A stretch of DNA of 8,276 nt from Nitrospira sp. (GCA_005116795.1 SWDL01000404.1:1-8276), one strand, 5' to 3'; counted from the first letter of the stretch, positions 1-6,913 are shown. Notes: generated by a model from the sequence alone, not told the origin. Numbers and translations are program-made.

Positions 1-993
1 GGTGTCATAGGGGATGTCGTAGGACACGCCTGGTGGAAAATTCTTGGCCAGTTCATCCATCTTCTCGCGAGTGCGCCGGACCGTGTCCAACGCATTCGCC
101 CCAGGCGAGAGGAATGTCAGGATGAAGGTCGTGGGCTTGCTGTTCCAGCGCCCCTCGAGCGCATAGGACTGGGCGCCCAGCTCGATGCGCGCCACGTCCT
201 TGAGCCGCACGATCGAGCCGTCCGGCAACGCCCGGACGATGAGCTCCTCGAAGTCTTTCACGTCGGTGAGCCGCCCCTTCGTGATGATGGGAATGGTCAG
301 CTCCGTCCCTTTGGGTGCGGGCTCCCGCCCGACTGTCCCGGCCGGGTAGTCTCGGTTTTGTTCCCGGATCGTAGCGGCGATGTCGTTCGGGGTCAGGCTC
401 AGACGCGCCATGAGCAAGGGATTGAGGATGATCCGCATGCTGTAGTTTTGCTGTCCAAAGACCAGCGCGTCGCCGACCCCCCGGACGCGCTTCAACTCGT
501 CCACGAGGCGGAGGATGGCGTAGTTCGAGAGAAACACGGCATCATGTCGGGGATCGGTCGACTTCAGCGCAATTACCGCGACAAGATCCGGGGAGATTTT
601 CTTGACGCTGACGCCTTGCCGAATGACCTCCGACGGTAACTGCGGCTCAGCCAACTTTTCCCGATTCTGCGCCTGGACTTGCGCGATGTCCGGGTCGGTG
701 CCGATCTCGAAGGTCAACTTGATGGTGACGTGCCCGTCGTTACTGCTGGTGGAATCGAAGTAGAGCAGGTTGTCGATGCCGGGGAGGGTGACCTCGATGG
801 GACGCGCCACGGACTCCGCGGCGACCTCGGCGCTGGCGCCCGGATAGTCCGCGTCGATCTGCACGACCGGGGGGGTGATCTCCGGAAACTGAGCAACCGG
901 CAGAAACTGCAAGGCCAGCAGGCCCATCACCACAATGATGATGGAGACCACCGAGGCCAGGATCGGCCGGTCGATGAAGACGTGCGCGGCCAT
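1..993 (-). CDS. RND (HAE1/AcrB-like) efflux permease, N-terminal 331 residues, cut by window edge
   Basis: Inner-membrane proton-driven pump subunit of a tripartite RND efflux system. The reading frame is open from an ATG at 993 to the left edge. Seen in the translation: an N-terminus beginning AAHVFIDRPILA, the first transmembrane helix at about residues 10-31, then PVAQFPEITPP (32-42), YPGAS (50-54), PGIDNLLYF (71-79), FEIGTDPDIAQVQ (95-107) and QGVSV (126-130). The fragment ends at YDIPYDT. All of these match the porter-domain signatures of AcrB/MexB-type HAE1 pumps in order and spacing, so heavy-metal (CusA) or SecDF-type RNDs are unlikely. About a third of the usual length of roughly 1,030-1,050 residues is present; the proton-relay residues lie outside. 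The start is three bases after the adaptor stop codon, a typical translationally coupled adaptor-permease pair. Substrate cannot be read from this part; the operon context suggests aromatic or electrophilic compounds (inference). Confidence 0.95.
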   Translation of the reverse strand, partial: MAAHVFIDRPILASVVSIIIVVMGLLALQFLPVAQFPEITPPVVQIDADYPGASAEVAAESVARPIEVTLPGIDNLLYFDSTSSNDGHVTIKLTFEIGTDPDIAQVQAQNREKLAEPQLPSEVIRQGVSVKKISPDLVAVIALKSTDPRHDAVFLSNYAILRLVDELKRVRGVGDALVFGQQNYSMRIILNPLLMARLSLTPNDIAATIREQNRDYPAGTVGREPAPKGTELTIPIITKGRLTDVKDFEELIVRALPDGSIVRLKDVARIELGAQSYALEGRWNSKPTTFILTFLSPGANALDTVRRTREKMDELAKNFPPGVSYDIPYDT

Positions 994-996
994 GCG

Positions 997-2178
997 TCAG
1001 TCAGATTTGTGCGCGGGAAGGGAGGAGGCCGCGGCGGGAGCGGGCGCCCCCAACGGCACGGCTTTGACCGGGGCGCCGGGGCCGATCTTCATGTGCCCGT
1101 TCACCACCACCCGGTCTCCCGCCTTGAGGCCGCTGTCGATGAGCCACTGGTCCCCCTTCCAATCGGAGGCCACAACACTGCGCATGTCCACCTTCTCATC
1201 GGGCCCGACGACATACACAAACGGTCCGGTCGGACCTTGCAGCACGGCGCGCTGGGGAATCAGCAGCGCGTCGGTTTTCGAATCGCCGGTGAAGCGCACC
1301 TTGACGAACTGCCCAGGCAAGAGCAGGCGGTCCGGATTGGGAAAGGTCATGCGGACTTTCCGAGACCCGGTGTCGGTCTGCAAGCCGGGCTCCAGGAGGT
1401 CCATGACGCCCTCGTGCGCGTAAGTGCTGCCGTCGATGAGCGTGAGCACGTCGCGGAGCTGATAGACGCCGGGATGGGTGATTTTCTTCGACTCGATATC
1501 GCGGCGGCGCTTGAGGATGAAACTCTCCGGCACGTTCACCACGACAAACATGGGATCGACGCGATAGATGATCGTTAAAATATCCGTCTGTGCCGAGACG
1601 AGCCGTCCCTCGTAGTACCGGCTCCGCTCGATCAATCCGCTGATGGGCGCGTTGATCCGCGTGTTTTTCAAATCGAACTCCGACTTCATCAGCTCGGCCT
1701 TGGCACCTTGGAGCAAGGCCTTGGCGGCCAGTTCCTCGGCCACCGCGTCATCCAGGTCCTTCTGGCTGACCGCTTGCTCAGCCAGGAGGGGCGTGACTCG
1801 GGCCAGATGTTGTCTGGCTTGGACCAGGCGCGCGTTCGCTTCGGCGATCTTCGCCGTGGCGCTGCTCGCCGCGGCCTGGAAGGGGACCGGATCGATCTGA
1901 TAGAGGCGGTCTCCCTGCTTCACCTCTCGCCCTTCCGGAAAGACCGCCTGCGTGATGATGCCGGTCACTTGGGGCCGAATCTCCACCGGGCGAGACGCTT
2001 CCGCTTCTCCGATGAATTCCGGCTCGTCCGGCACCGTTTGCGGAGCGACCGTCATGACTTCCACCTGGGCCACTGGTTGGGCCGGGGCGGACCCCGCCTC
2101 CTGCTTGCAGCCGATGAGCGCCAGCAGGCCCAGGCTCAGAGACACTGCGACCAGCCGTTGAGAAGACACCCGTATCAT
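997..2178 (-). CDS. RND efflux periplasmic adaptor (AcrA/MexA-type membrane fusion lipoprotein)
   Basis: Periplasmic adaptor linking the RND permease to an outer-membrane channel. The 393-residue length is normal for AcrA/MexA. I chose ATG 2178 because it gives a lipoprotein signal peptide: R3/R8, a hydrophobic core at 9-22, and lipobox LIGC with the acylated cysteine at 24. The frame stays open to 2310, but that extension lies inside the upstream gene and would bury the signal. Domains in order: first half of the lipoyl motif at 65-96 (VEIRPQVTGII, then VKQGDRLYQID), an alpha-helical hairpin at about 97-172 rich in Ala/Leu/Gln, the second lipoyl half at 173-198 (NTRINAPISGLIE), a beta-barrel at about 205-300 (LLLPGQFVKVRF near its end), a membrane-proximal domain at about 305-370 (IPQRAV), and a Pro/Ala-rich tail. 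It starts 25 bp after the preceding VOC gene with no obvious Shine-Dalgarno sequence, so it may depend on coupling. It ends 3 bp before the permease start. Confidence 0.95.
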   Translation of the reverse strand: MIRVSSQRLVAVSLSLGLLALIGCKQEAGSAPAQPVAQVEVMTVAPQTVPDEPEFIGEAEASRPVEIRPQVTGIITQAVFPEGREVKQGDRLYQIDPVPFQAAASSATAKIAEANARLVQARQHLARVTPLLAEQAVSQKDLDDAVAEELAAKALLQGAKAELMKSEFDLKNTRINAPISGLIERSRYYEGRLVSAQTDILTIIYRVDPMFVVVNVPESFILKRRRDIESKKITHPGVYQLRDVLTLIDGSTYAHEGVMDLLEPGLQTDTGSRKVRMTFPNPDRLLLPGQFVKVRFTGDSKTDALLIPQRAVLQGPTGPFVYVVGPDEKVDMRSVVASDWKGDQWLIDSGLKAGDRVVVNGHMKIGPGAPVKAVPLGAPAPAAASSLPAHKSD

Positions 2179-2203
2179 CGTGAATATTGTCGCTGATTGA
2201 TCG

Positions 2204-2686
2204 CTAAAGCGAAAGGGGCTTGATGGGGGACACCACAGCGGCCGGATCGTTCCGCCAAATCGCTTCATCCGCGTCGACATAGAGCTCCACTTCGTTCCCA
2301 TCGGGGTCATACAGGTACAGGCTCTGGCTCACCGTGTGATCGCTCATGCCGACGATGGTGACGCCGGCCTGCTCCACTTCCTTCTTGGCTGCGCGAAGCT
2401 CATCCAGACTGTCGCCGACCTTGATGCCGATATGATACAGCCCTCGGCGACGACCGGGTGGCGGCCCCGGCGCGTCACCGACCTGGATCAGCAACAGTTC
2501 GTGATGCGTGCGGCCTGATGTGAGGGCTGCGGCTGCACCGTTGAAGATCCGACCGACTTCTTTGAATCCCAACAGGTCCCGATAGAACGCCAACGACCGT
2601 TCGAGATCCTTCACATAGAACACGACGTGGCCAAGATAGTGGGCGTTCACTGGGAATGTCTCATCACACGACCGAGACCTCGTCAA
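2204..2686 (-). CDS. VOC superfamily protein (glyoxalase I / extradiol dioxygenase fold)
   Basis: A single-chain vicinal-oxygen-chelate protein of 160 residues with two beta-alpha-beta-beta-beta modules. Visible signatures are HVVFYVKDLERSLAFYRDLLG (20-40, given as start and end of the first module), HHELLLI (61-67), YHIGIKV (84-90) and DPDGNEVELYVD (127-138). Aligned by eye with E. coli GloA (H5, E56, H74, E122), all four metal-ligand positions are kept as H20, E63, H85 and E134, so it is probably a metalloenzyme. Glyoxalase I, glutathione or thiol transferase, and ring-cleavage dioxygenase remain possible. The start is TTG at 2684-2686, overlapping the upstream OYE stop as TTGA; an in-frame GTG at 2648-2650 (residue 13, just before the conserved domain) is the alternative. 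Neither has a strong Shine-Dalgarno sequence, which fits translational coupling. An OYE gene followed by a glyoxalase gene recalls E. coli nemA-gloA. Confidence 0.85.
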   Translation of the reverse strand: MTRSRSCDETFPVNAHYLGHVVFYVKDLERSLAFYRDLLGFKEVGRIFNGAAAALTSGRTHHELLLIQVGDAPGPPPGRRRGLYHIGIKVGDSLDELRAAKKEVEQAGVTIVGMSDHTVSQSLYLYDPDGNEVELYVDADEAIWRNDPAAVVSPIKPLSL

Positions 2687-3744
2687 CCTTGCCCGTCCAA
2701 TGAAGGATAGTCGATGTACCCCCTGGCGCCCCCGGAATAAAACGTCGCCTGGTCCGCCTTGGCCAATGGGGCCCCGCGCCGAAATCGTTCGGGCAGGTCC
2801 GGGTTGGCGATGAACATGCTCCCGAACACGATGGCGTCGGCCCGGCCATCATTCAGGAAGGCTTCGCCCTTGGCCTGATCGAATCCGCCTCCCGCCAGGT
2901 ACGGCCCCTTGAAGAGGGGACGGAGCAGGGCGTGATAGTCCGTGGTCCCATAGGGGGAGACATGGAGATAGGCCAGCCCCATGTTCCCGATCGTCTTCAC
3001 CACATAGGCATAGGTCTCTTCCGGAGTGTCGTCCGCGATATCGTTGAACGGCATCTCCGGTGAGAGGTTGATCCCGATGCGCTGTGCCCCCTTCACCGAG
3101 ACCATGGCCTCCAGGACTTCAAGAATGAAGCGCGCCCGACGCCCCACCGATCCGCCGTACTCGTCCGTCCGGTGATTCGTGCCGGAGGACAAGAACTGCA
3201 TCGGCAGATAGCCGGCGCCGCCATGGAGATCCACGCTATCGAACCCTGCTTCAAAGGCCCGCGCCGTGGCTTGCCGAAACTCGTTCACGATCGCAGGGAT
3301 CTCTGAGCGTTCCAGGGCACGCGGCATCACATGCGCCTTCATCCCCTCGTCGGTATAGGTCCCGCCCTTCGGCTGGACCGCCGAGGGCGCCACCGGAATC
3401 GCGCCGTCGGGCAGAATGGACGGATGCGAGATCCGGCCGCAGTGCATCAATTGCATGGCGATTCGCCCACCCCGCCGGTGCACCGCATCGGTCACCGTCC
3501 GCCAGGCCCGCACGTGTTCATCCGAATAGATCCCCGGGGTGCGGACGTAGCCCATGCCCATCGCCGACGGCGCCGTTCCCTCGGTGATCATCAGCCCCGC
3601 CGAGGCGCGCTGCGCGTAGTAGGTCGAGGCCAGATCGGACGGCACGCCGCGGTCGTCTGCACGAGCCCGGGTCATGGGAGCCATCACCATCCGATTGTTG
3701 AGTTCCATGTCGCCGATCCGTAACCGATCGAACAAGCCCGCCAT
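2683..3744 (-). CDS. Old Yellow Enzyme family NAD(P)H:flavin oxidoreductase (NemA-like alkene reductase)
   Basis: FMN-dependent TIM-barrel reductase of 353 residues, a normal length for NemA/PETN reductase. The family reduces activated C=C bonds, quinones, N-ethylmaleimide and nitro compounds in the cytoplasm. Seen: MAPMTRARA (21-29; T25 corresponds to OYE1 T37), Q98 in IAMQLMHCGRISHP, HGGAGYLPMQFL (174-185), TNHRTDEYGGS (189-199), R222 in RIGINLSP, FGSMFIANPDLPERF (307-321, phosphate side) and FYSGGARGYIDYP (335-347). H174 and the proton-donor tyrosine (Y179) are present, but the second substrate-anchoring residue (N194 in OYE1, H184 in PETN reductase) is alanine, A177; M100 replaces the usual Trp after Gln. 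Substrate range may therefore differ from classical OYEs. ATG 3744 has a strong Shine-Dalgarno GAGGAG at 3749-3754. It begins 20 bp after the NTF2-like gene and overlaps the next VOC gene by 4 nt. Confidence 0.93.
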   Translation of the reverse strand: MAGLFDRLRIGDMELNNRMVMAPMTRARADDRGVPSDLASTYYAQRASAGLMITEGTAPSAMGMGYVRTPGIYSDEHVRAWRTVTDAVHRRGGRIAMQLMHCGRISHPSILPDGAIPVAPSAVQPKGGTYTDEGMKAHVMPRALERSEIPAIVNEFRQATARAFEAGFDSVDLHGGAGYLPMQFLSSGTNHRTDEYGGSVGRRARFILEVLEAMVSVKGAQRIGINLSPEMPFNDIADDTPEETYAYVVKTIGNMGLAYLHVSPYGTTDYHALLRPLFKGPYLAGGGFDQAKGEAFLNDGRADAIVFGSMFIANPDLPERFRRGAPLAKADQATFYSGGARGYIDYPSLDGQG

Positions 3745-3764
3745 GTCGCTCCTCGGATAAGGGG

Positions 3765-4133
3765 TTATTGCTTACCCGTATCATAATAGAAGCGTTCATG
3801 CACGATCTTCCCTTTTTCCCACTTTGCGACGGCCACCTGTTCGAGATGCATAGGCTGGTCCCCCGTGGTGACGAAGTCCATGGCGCTTTCGTAGAAGGTG
3901 ACGTTGTCGCCGACCCCCGTCGCCGTCACCGTGAATCCCTTCCATTCCTTGACGCCGCTCAGGAACTGTTTCTCCCGCTCGATGTTGGCCGCCAATCCCT
4001 TGGTCGGAGGATTCGCGTTCTCTTGCATGACCGCGTCCTTGTCATAAAACTCGTTCATGGCCTCGATGATCTTGCCTTGGCGGATATGCCCGATCAGATC
4101 ATTGAGCCGTTGCTGCAAATTCGCCGTGCTCAT
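3765..4133 (-). CDS. NTF2/SnoaL-like fold small protein
   Basis: A 122-residue cytoplasmic protein. The pattern is that of the SnoaL/NTF2-like cone fold: helical N-terminus (LQQRLNDLIGHIRQGKIIEAMNEFY, about 6-30, described by its ends), YDKDAVMQENANPPTKG (30-46), a long helix around 47-60, then beta strands ending in QVAVAKWEKGKIVHERFYYD (about 100-119). Family members include polyketide cyclases, ketosteroid isomerase-like enzymes and many of unknown role; the tail KWEKGKIVHERFYY is typical of the SnoaL-like group. No catalytic Asp/His set can be assigned with confidence. ATG 4133 is chosen because AAAGGAGA lies just upstream and because the ATG overlaps the upstream VOC stop as ATGA; the frame is open to 4274, but that extension would run inside the VOC gene. 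In this operon it may act on an intermediate of the neighbouring enzymes (inference). Confidence 0.82.
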   Translation of the reverse strand: MSTANLQQRLNDLIGHIRQGKIIEAMNEFYDKDAVMQENANPPTKGLAANIEREKQFLSGVKEWKGFTVTATGVGDNVTFYESAMDFVTTGDQPMHLEQVAVAKWEKGKIVHERFYYDTGKQ

Positions 4134-4564
4134 CGTTTGTTCTCCTTTCGTCCCGTCTTCGCGAACGTCACGCCGGCCTTCTGGACTTCCTGATAGGGGA
4201 GCAGCCACACGAGCGATTCGTCGGACAGGTCGCCCACCTGGATGCGATTGCCCCAGGGATCGCGAAAGTCGCACCGGAAGTTCGGCTCCAGTTTCAACCC
4301 ATACTTCTTGATGAGCTTTCTCCGGACTTCCTTGATCTGTGGCACGTCCCGCACCATGAGGCCGAAATGTTTGGTCCGATCCGGCTGGAGCGTCTCCACC
4401 TCAAAGATGGCCATGAACTGATGCTCGCCCAATTTACACCAGACGGCGCCTTCGCCGCCCCTCAGCATCTCCAACCCAAAGACATCGGCATAGAAGGCGG
4501 CCGCCTTCTTCGCATCGGTCACCTCAATGACGATATGGTTGCAGCCGTAGACTTGCACCGCCAC
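4130..4564 (-). CDS. VOC superfamily protein with an altered metal-ligand set
   Basis: A 144-residue glyoxalase/bleomycin-resistance/dioxygenase-fold protein. Signatures are CNHIVIEVTDAKKAAAFYADVFGLE (8-32, by ends), HQFMAIFEV (48-56), KHFGLMVRDV (65-74) and FRDPWGNRIQVGD (100-112). H10 and H66 occupy the first and third ligand positions, but the fourth position, usually Glu in glyoxalase and FosA-type proteins, is Gln109. The second ligand is unclear (Q49 or nearby). It may bind a different metal, or bind substrate without catalysis. The start is GTG (4562-4564), supported by the purine-rich GGGAGGAAGG immediately upstream at 4571-4580. The C-terminal 25 residues after VWLLPYQEVQKAG are basic (GRKENKR end). 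It follows the pirin gene by 36 bp, and its TGA overlaps the ATG of the NTF2-like gene. It is not a recent duplicate of the other VOC gene: the two differ throughout. Confidence 0.85.
   Translation of the reverse strand: MAVQVYGCNHIVIEVTDAKKAAAFYADVFGLEMLRGGEGAVWCKLGEHQFMAIFEVETLQPDRTKHFGLMVRDVPQIKEVRRKLIKKYGLKLEPNFRCDFRDPWGNRIQVGDLSDESLVWLLPYQEVQKAGVTFAKTGRKENKR
4141..4148 (-). promoter_or_regulatory. Ribosome-binding site of the NTF2-like gene, inside the upstream VOC gene
   Basis: On the minus strand, AAAGGAGA lies about seven bases before ATG 4133, within the last codons of the VOC gene. It fixes the start of the NTF2-like gene at the ATGA overlap rather than at codons further upstream in the same frame. 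Confidence 0.7.
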
Positions 4565-4600
4565 GATTCACCTTCCTCCCTATATCGCCTCTCCTTGGCC

Positions 4601-5485
4601 TCAGCGAAGATGCCCCATCTTGCCGGCTCGATAGTCGTTCACGGCCTGAACCAATTCTGCCTGCGTGTTCATCACGAAGGGCCCATAGCGGGCAATTGGT
4701 TCCTCAATCGGACGGCCGGCCAGGACCAAAATCCGGCTGTCCTCCGACGCCTCGATCGTCACGTGCGAACCGCTCCGCCCGTAGACGATCAATTCCGCTT
4801 CTCCAGCCGCGTCCGGCCCGTTGCCCGAGGCGCGGCCCTGCATCACGAAGCTCGACGCGTTGTGACCTTCGGGCAAGTCGACGGATGCCGCCCCTCCGGC
4901 GCGGAGGTGGAGATCATACAGTTCGATCGGCGTCACGGTGCGTGCCGGTCCGTTTCGTCCCTGGAACGATCCCGCGATCACCCGGACCCGACCGAGCCCG
5001 CCTTCGAGCTCAATGGCCGGAATGGCGGTGTTGAGAATGGTCTGATAGCTCGGCGCCGACATCTTCGAGGTCTTGGGAAGGTTCACCCATAATTGAATGG
5101 CGTGAAGCGTTCCGCCGTTCTTTGCAAACTCCTTTTCGTGAAATTCCTCATGAACGATGCCGGATGCGGCAGTCATCCACTGCACATCACCCGGCCCGAT
5201 CACGCCGGCATTGCCGGCAGAGTCGCGATGCGCCACCATCCCTGCATAGACGATGGTGACGGTTTCAAACCCGCGATGAGGATGTTCGCCCACGCCGCGC
5301 GGATGGGCGGTCGGCGTGAAGTACTGCGGCCCCGCATAGTCCAGCATGAGAAAGGGACTGACCTCACGGTCAAGCTCATTGCTGGGGAAGAGATTCCGCA
5401 CGGGGAATCCGTCGCCGACCATGTGGGTCGACCCGGGCCGATAGATCCCGATCACGTCTTTCATCAGCGCAGTCCCTGTTGTCAT
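4601..5485 (-). CDS. Pirin family bicupin protein (YhhW/quercetin 2,3-dioxygenase-like)
   Basis: A 294-residue two-cupin protein of the pirin family. The N-terminal cupin is complete: FLMLDYAGP (45-53), GVGEHPHRGFETVT (64-77), GDVQWMTAASGIVHEEF (99-115). The metal ligands known from E. coli YhhW and human pirin correspond to H68, H70, H112 and E114, and all are present, so an Fe(II) or similar metal centre is expected. The C-terminal part (ARYGPFVMNT, 265-274) is the conserved pirin tail. Some pirins cleave quercetin-type flavonols; others act as redox sensors or transcriptional cofactors, and the sequence does not decide between these. ATG 5485 is preceded by AAGGAAGG about six bases upstream. 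It starts 11 bp after the NmrA-type gene. Pirins often sit beside DoxX and quinone or flavin reductase genes in oxidant or electrophile-responsive operons, as here. Confidence 0.93.
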   Translation of the reverse strand: MTTGTALMKDVIGIYRPGSTHMVGDGFPVRNLFPSNELDREVSPFLMLDYAGPQYFTPTAHPRGVGEHPHRGFETVTIVYAGMVAHRDSAGNAGVIGPGDVQWMTAASGIVHEEFHEKEFAKNGGTLHAIQLWVNLPKTSKMSAPSYQTILNTAIPAIELEGGLGRVRVIAGSFQGRNGPARTVTPIELYDLHLRAGGAASVDLPEGHNASSFVMQGRASGNGPDAAGEAELIVYGRSGSHVTIEASEDSRILVLAGRPIEEPIARYGPFVMNTQAELVQAVNDYRAGKMGHLR

Positions 5486-5496
5486 GAAAGCCTTCC

Positions 5497-6354
5497 TTAC
5501 ACCATTCCTTGCAATGCGGCTGACAGGGTGATCGTGCCTCGGACGAGCTTATCGGGATATTCAAATCCAATGGCGCCCTTGGAGAAGGCGGTGTACATCT
5601 CCTCAAACAACGTTGCCGCTTCATCGGAAAATCCGAAGGACTTGAATGTCGGTACGACTGTGCTCAGCGGGGAAGGGTAGGCCGTTACCATCTTCCCCAG
5701 AATCCGAGCGAGTATCGTCGCCGCCTGGTCGGCACTGTACTCTTCCGGACCGGCCAATTCGACGATCTGCTCGCCTTTCCCTCCCGCCATCAAGCGCTCC
5801 GCGCCGATGCGGCCGATGTCCTTCGTGGCGATCATCGGGATCCTCGTGGACGGCTCAATGAACGTCGGCAAGGCTCCGCGACTTTTGACCATCTCAATCC
5901 CTGACGCCCAATTCTCCATGAAATAACAGGGACGGAGGACCGTCAGATTGGGAACGGCTTTTCCAAGAGCCTGTTCTCCATAACGGGCGGCCCTGATGGG
6001 CCCGGTTCCTTCTGGAATGTGACCGCCTACCGACGAAAGAAATACCACGTGCGCGATGCCGCTCTTCTTCACTGCGGCTGCCGCTCGATCCATGCGTGCG
6101 CGCTGGTCAGCCAGCCACGCCGACGCTCCATAGTTCGGCGGCACCAACAGGTACAGCCCCGTTGCGCCCTCGAAGGCCTTCGTCATCGCGGACAGATCAT
6201 CGAGCGAGGCGACGGCGACCTCAGCCCCCTTCGCCTTCCATGGCGCACCCTTCTCGACCGAGCGCACGACGATACGCAGCGATTGTTTCCGGCTCAGCAA
6301 CGTGTCGGCAACGGCAGATCCCGTATGGCCTGTGGCTCCCAGGACAACAAACAT
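5497..6354 (-). CDS. NmrA-like atypical SDR, NAD(P)-binding (QOR2/quinone oxidoreductase-like)
   Basis: A 285-residue Rossmann-fold protein of the NmrA/atypical short-chain dehydrogenase family. The nucleotide-binding motif is at the very N-terminus: MFVVLGATGHTGSAV, with G6, G9 and G12. An Arg follows the second strand (VVRSVEKG, R31), which usually favours NADP(H). Further family marks are YLLVPP (68-73), HVVFLSSVGG (102-111), LRPCYFMENW (140-149) and IPMIATKDIG (172-181). The classical SDR YxxxK pair is not evident, as usual for NmrA types. Relatives include NAD(P)H:quinone oxidoreductase 2 of E. coli (QorB) and NmrA-type redox sensors, so it could reduce quinones or sense NADPH; sequence alone does not tell. 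ATG 6354 follows GAGAGGAG with about eight bases spacing. It lies 27 bp after the DoxX gene and 11 bp before pirin. Confidence 0.9.
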   Translation of the reverse strand: MFVVLGATGHTGSAVADTLLSRKQSLRIVVRSVEKGAPWKAKGAEVAVASLDDLSAMTKAFEGATGLYLLVPPNYGASAWLADQRARMDRAAAAVKKSGIAHVVFLSSVGGHIPEGTGPIRAARYGEQALGKAVPNLTVLRPCYFMENWASGIEMVKSRGALPTFIEPSTRIPMIATKDIGRIGAERLMAGGKGEQIVELAGPEEYSADQAATILARILGKMVTAYPSPLSTVVPTFKSFGFSDEAATLFEEMYTAFSKGAIGFEYPDKLVRGTITLSAALQGMV

Positions 6355-6381
6355 GATGGCATCTCCTCTCTCGAATAACGG

Positions 6382-6825
6382 TTAGAGCTTCTTCGCGATC
6401 CCGCGATCAGCCGACCACCGACCGGCTCCCGTGACGAGGAGCGCGACGGCGATGCCGATCACGAGCAGATGATACTCGTACCCTTCGCCCTGTTGCTTGC
6501 CGAACCAGTTCATGAAAAATCCGTGGGGCAGGTGCGTCGTCACGATGGCGCCCACCATGATGACCGCCAGACTCGCCGCGGTGAATCGGGTCAGAAGCCC
6601 CAGGAGCAGGGCCACGCTCCCAAAGGATTCTCCGATGATGACGAGGAACGCAATCAGCCAGGGGAGGTGCATCGTGTCCGTGAAGAATCCCAGCGTGCCG
6701 GAAAACCCGTACCCGCCATACCACCCCAACAGCTTTTGGGCGCCATGGGGAAACATCACGAGCCCCAACGTGAGGCGAAGAATCAGCCCCGTCCAACTGT
6801 CGTCCGTCTGAAACATGGCTTTCAT
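6382..6825 (-). CDS. DoxX family integral membrane protein
   Basis: A 147-residue inner-membrane protein and the first gene of the nine-gene block. Four hydrophobic segments are visible at about 12-27, 55-75, 82-97 and 118-134. The DoxX hallmark FPHGAQKLLGWYGGYGFSG (25-43) follows the first helix, and a second loop, THLPHGFFMNWFGKQQGEGYEY (97-118, by ends), matches DoxX proteins such as B. subtilis MhqP. The family is linked to quinone, thiol and sulfur redox and electrophile resistance; the reaction is not settled. ATG 6825 is preferred because GGGAGGGG sits five bases upstream. The frame stays open to an ATG at 6894, but that codon lies only about eight bases from the predicted transcription start and lacks a ribosome-binding site. 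The 27-bp gap to the NmrA-type gene implies co-transcription. Confidence 0.92.
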   Translation of the reverse strand: MKAMFQTDDSWTGLILRLTLGLVMFPHGAQKLLGWYGGYGFSGTLGFFTDTMHLPWLIAFLVIIGESFGSVALLLGLLTRFTAASLAVIMVGAIVTTHLPHGFFMNWFGKQQGEGYEYHLLVIGIAVALLVTGAGRWSADRGIAKKL

Positions 6826-6829
6826 CGCA

Positions 6830-6837
6830 CCCCTCCC
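6830..6837 (-). promoter_or_regulatory. Ribosome-binding site of the DoxX gene
   Basis: On the minus strand, GGGAGGGG lies five bases before the ATG at 6825. It decides between this start and the longer in-frame ATG at 6894, which has no comparable purine run. Confidence 0.75.
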
Positions 6838-6907
6838 TGATGGCGTCATCTTGGTCGGACCGTCCCGGATCCTTGCGGGCGCCGGACTCCGCATCGCGAG
6901 TGTCCAG

Positions 6908-6913
6908 TATAAT
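6908..6913 (+). promoter_or_regulatory. Possible plus-strand -10 element for the divergent methyltransferase gene
   Basis: A perfect TATAAT lies on the plus strand, overlapping the minus-strand -10 because the element is nearly self-complementary. The expected -35 region around 6883-6890 (CGGACTCC) is a poor match, so plus-strand activity would be weak or need an activator. Transcription would start near 6920, leaving a leader of about 120 nt before ATG 7043. TAGGAT at 7002-7007 is an alternative -10, also without a clear -35. Confidence 0.3.

Noticed and set aside
679..1578. A 299-codon open frame on the plus strand opposite the RND permease and adaptor genes
   Set aside because: It is antisense to two clearly recognisable proteins. 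Its translation is rich in Arg, Gly, His and Asp with no family signature, as expected for a mirror frame in GC-rich DNA.
2179..2310. N-terminal extension of the RND adaptor to a start at 2310
   Set aside because: It would overlap the coding end of the VOC gene by about 100 bases and put 44 residues before a clean lipoprotein signal peptide.
4134..4274. N-terminal extension of the NTF2-like protein to 4274
   Set aside because: The extension reads through the VOC gene in another frame and is Arg/Pro-rich. The ATG at 4133 has a good ribosome-binding site and the ATGA overlap.
2204..4564. The two VOC genes as a recent tandem duplication flanking the OYE and NTF2-like genes
   Set aside because: The proteins share only fold-level motifs and differ in ligand residues, length and termini, so they are not recent copies.
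4367..5092. A 241-codon plus-strand frame opposite the pirin gene, and similar plus frames at 1708-2196, 3331-3723, 5093-5680 and 6019-6378
   Set aside because: Each lies opposite a confident minus-strand gene, has no ribosome-binding site worth noting and shows no recognisable domain.
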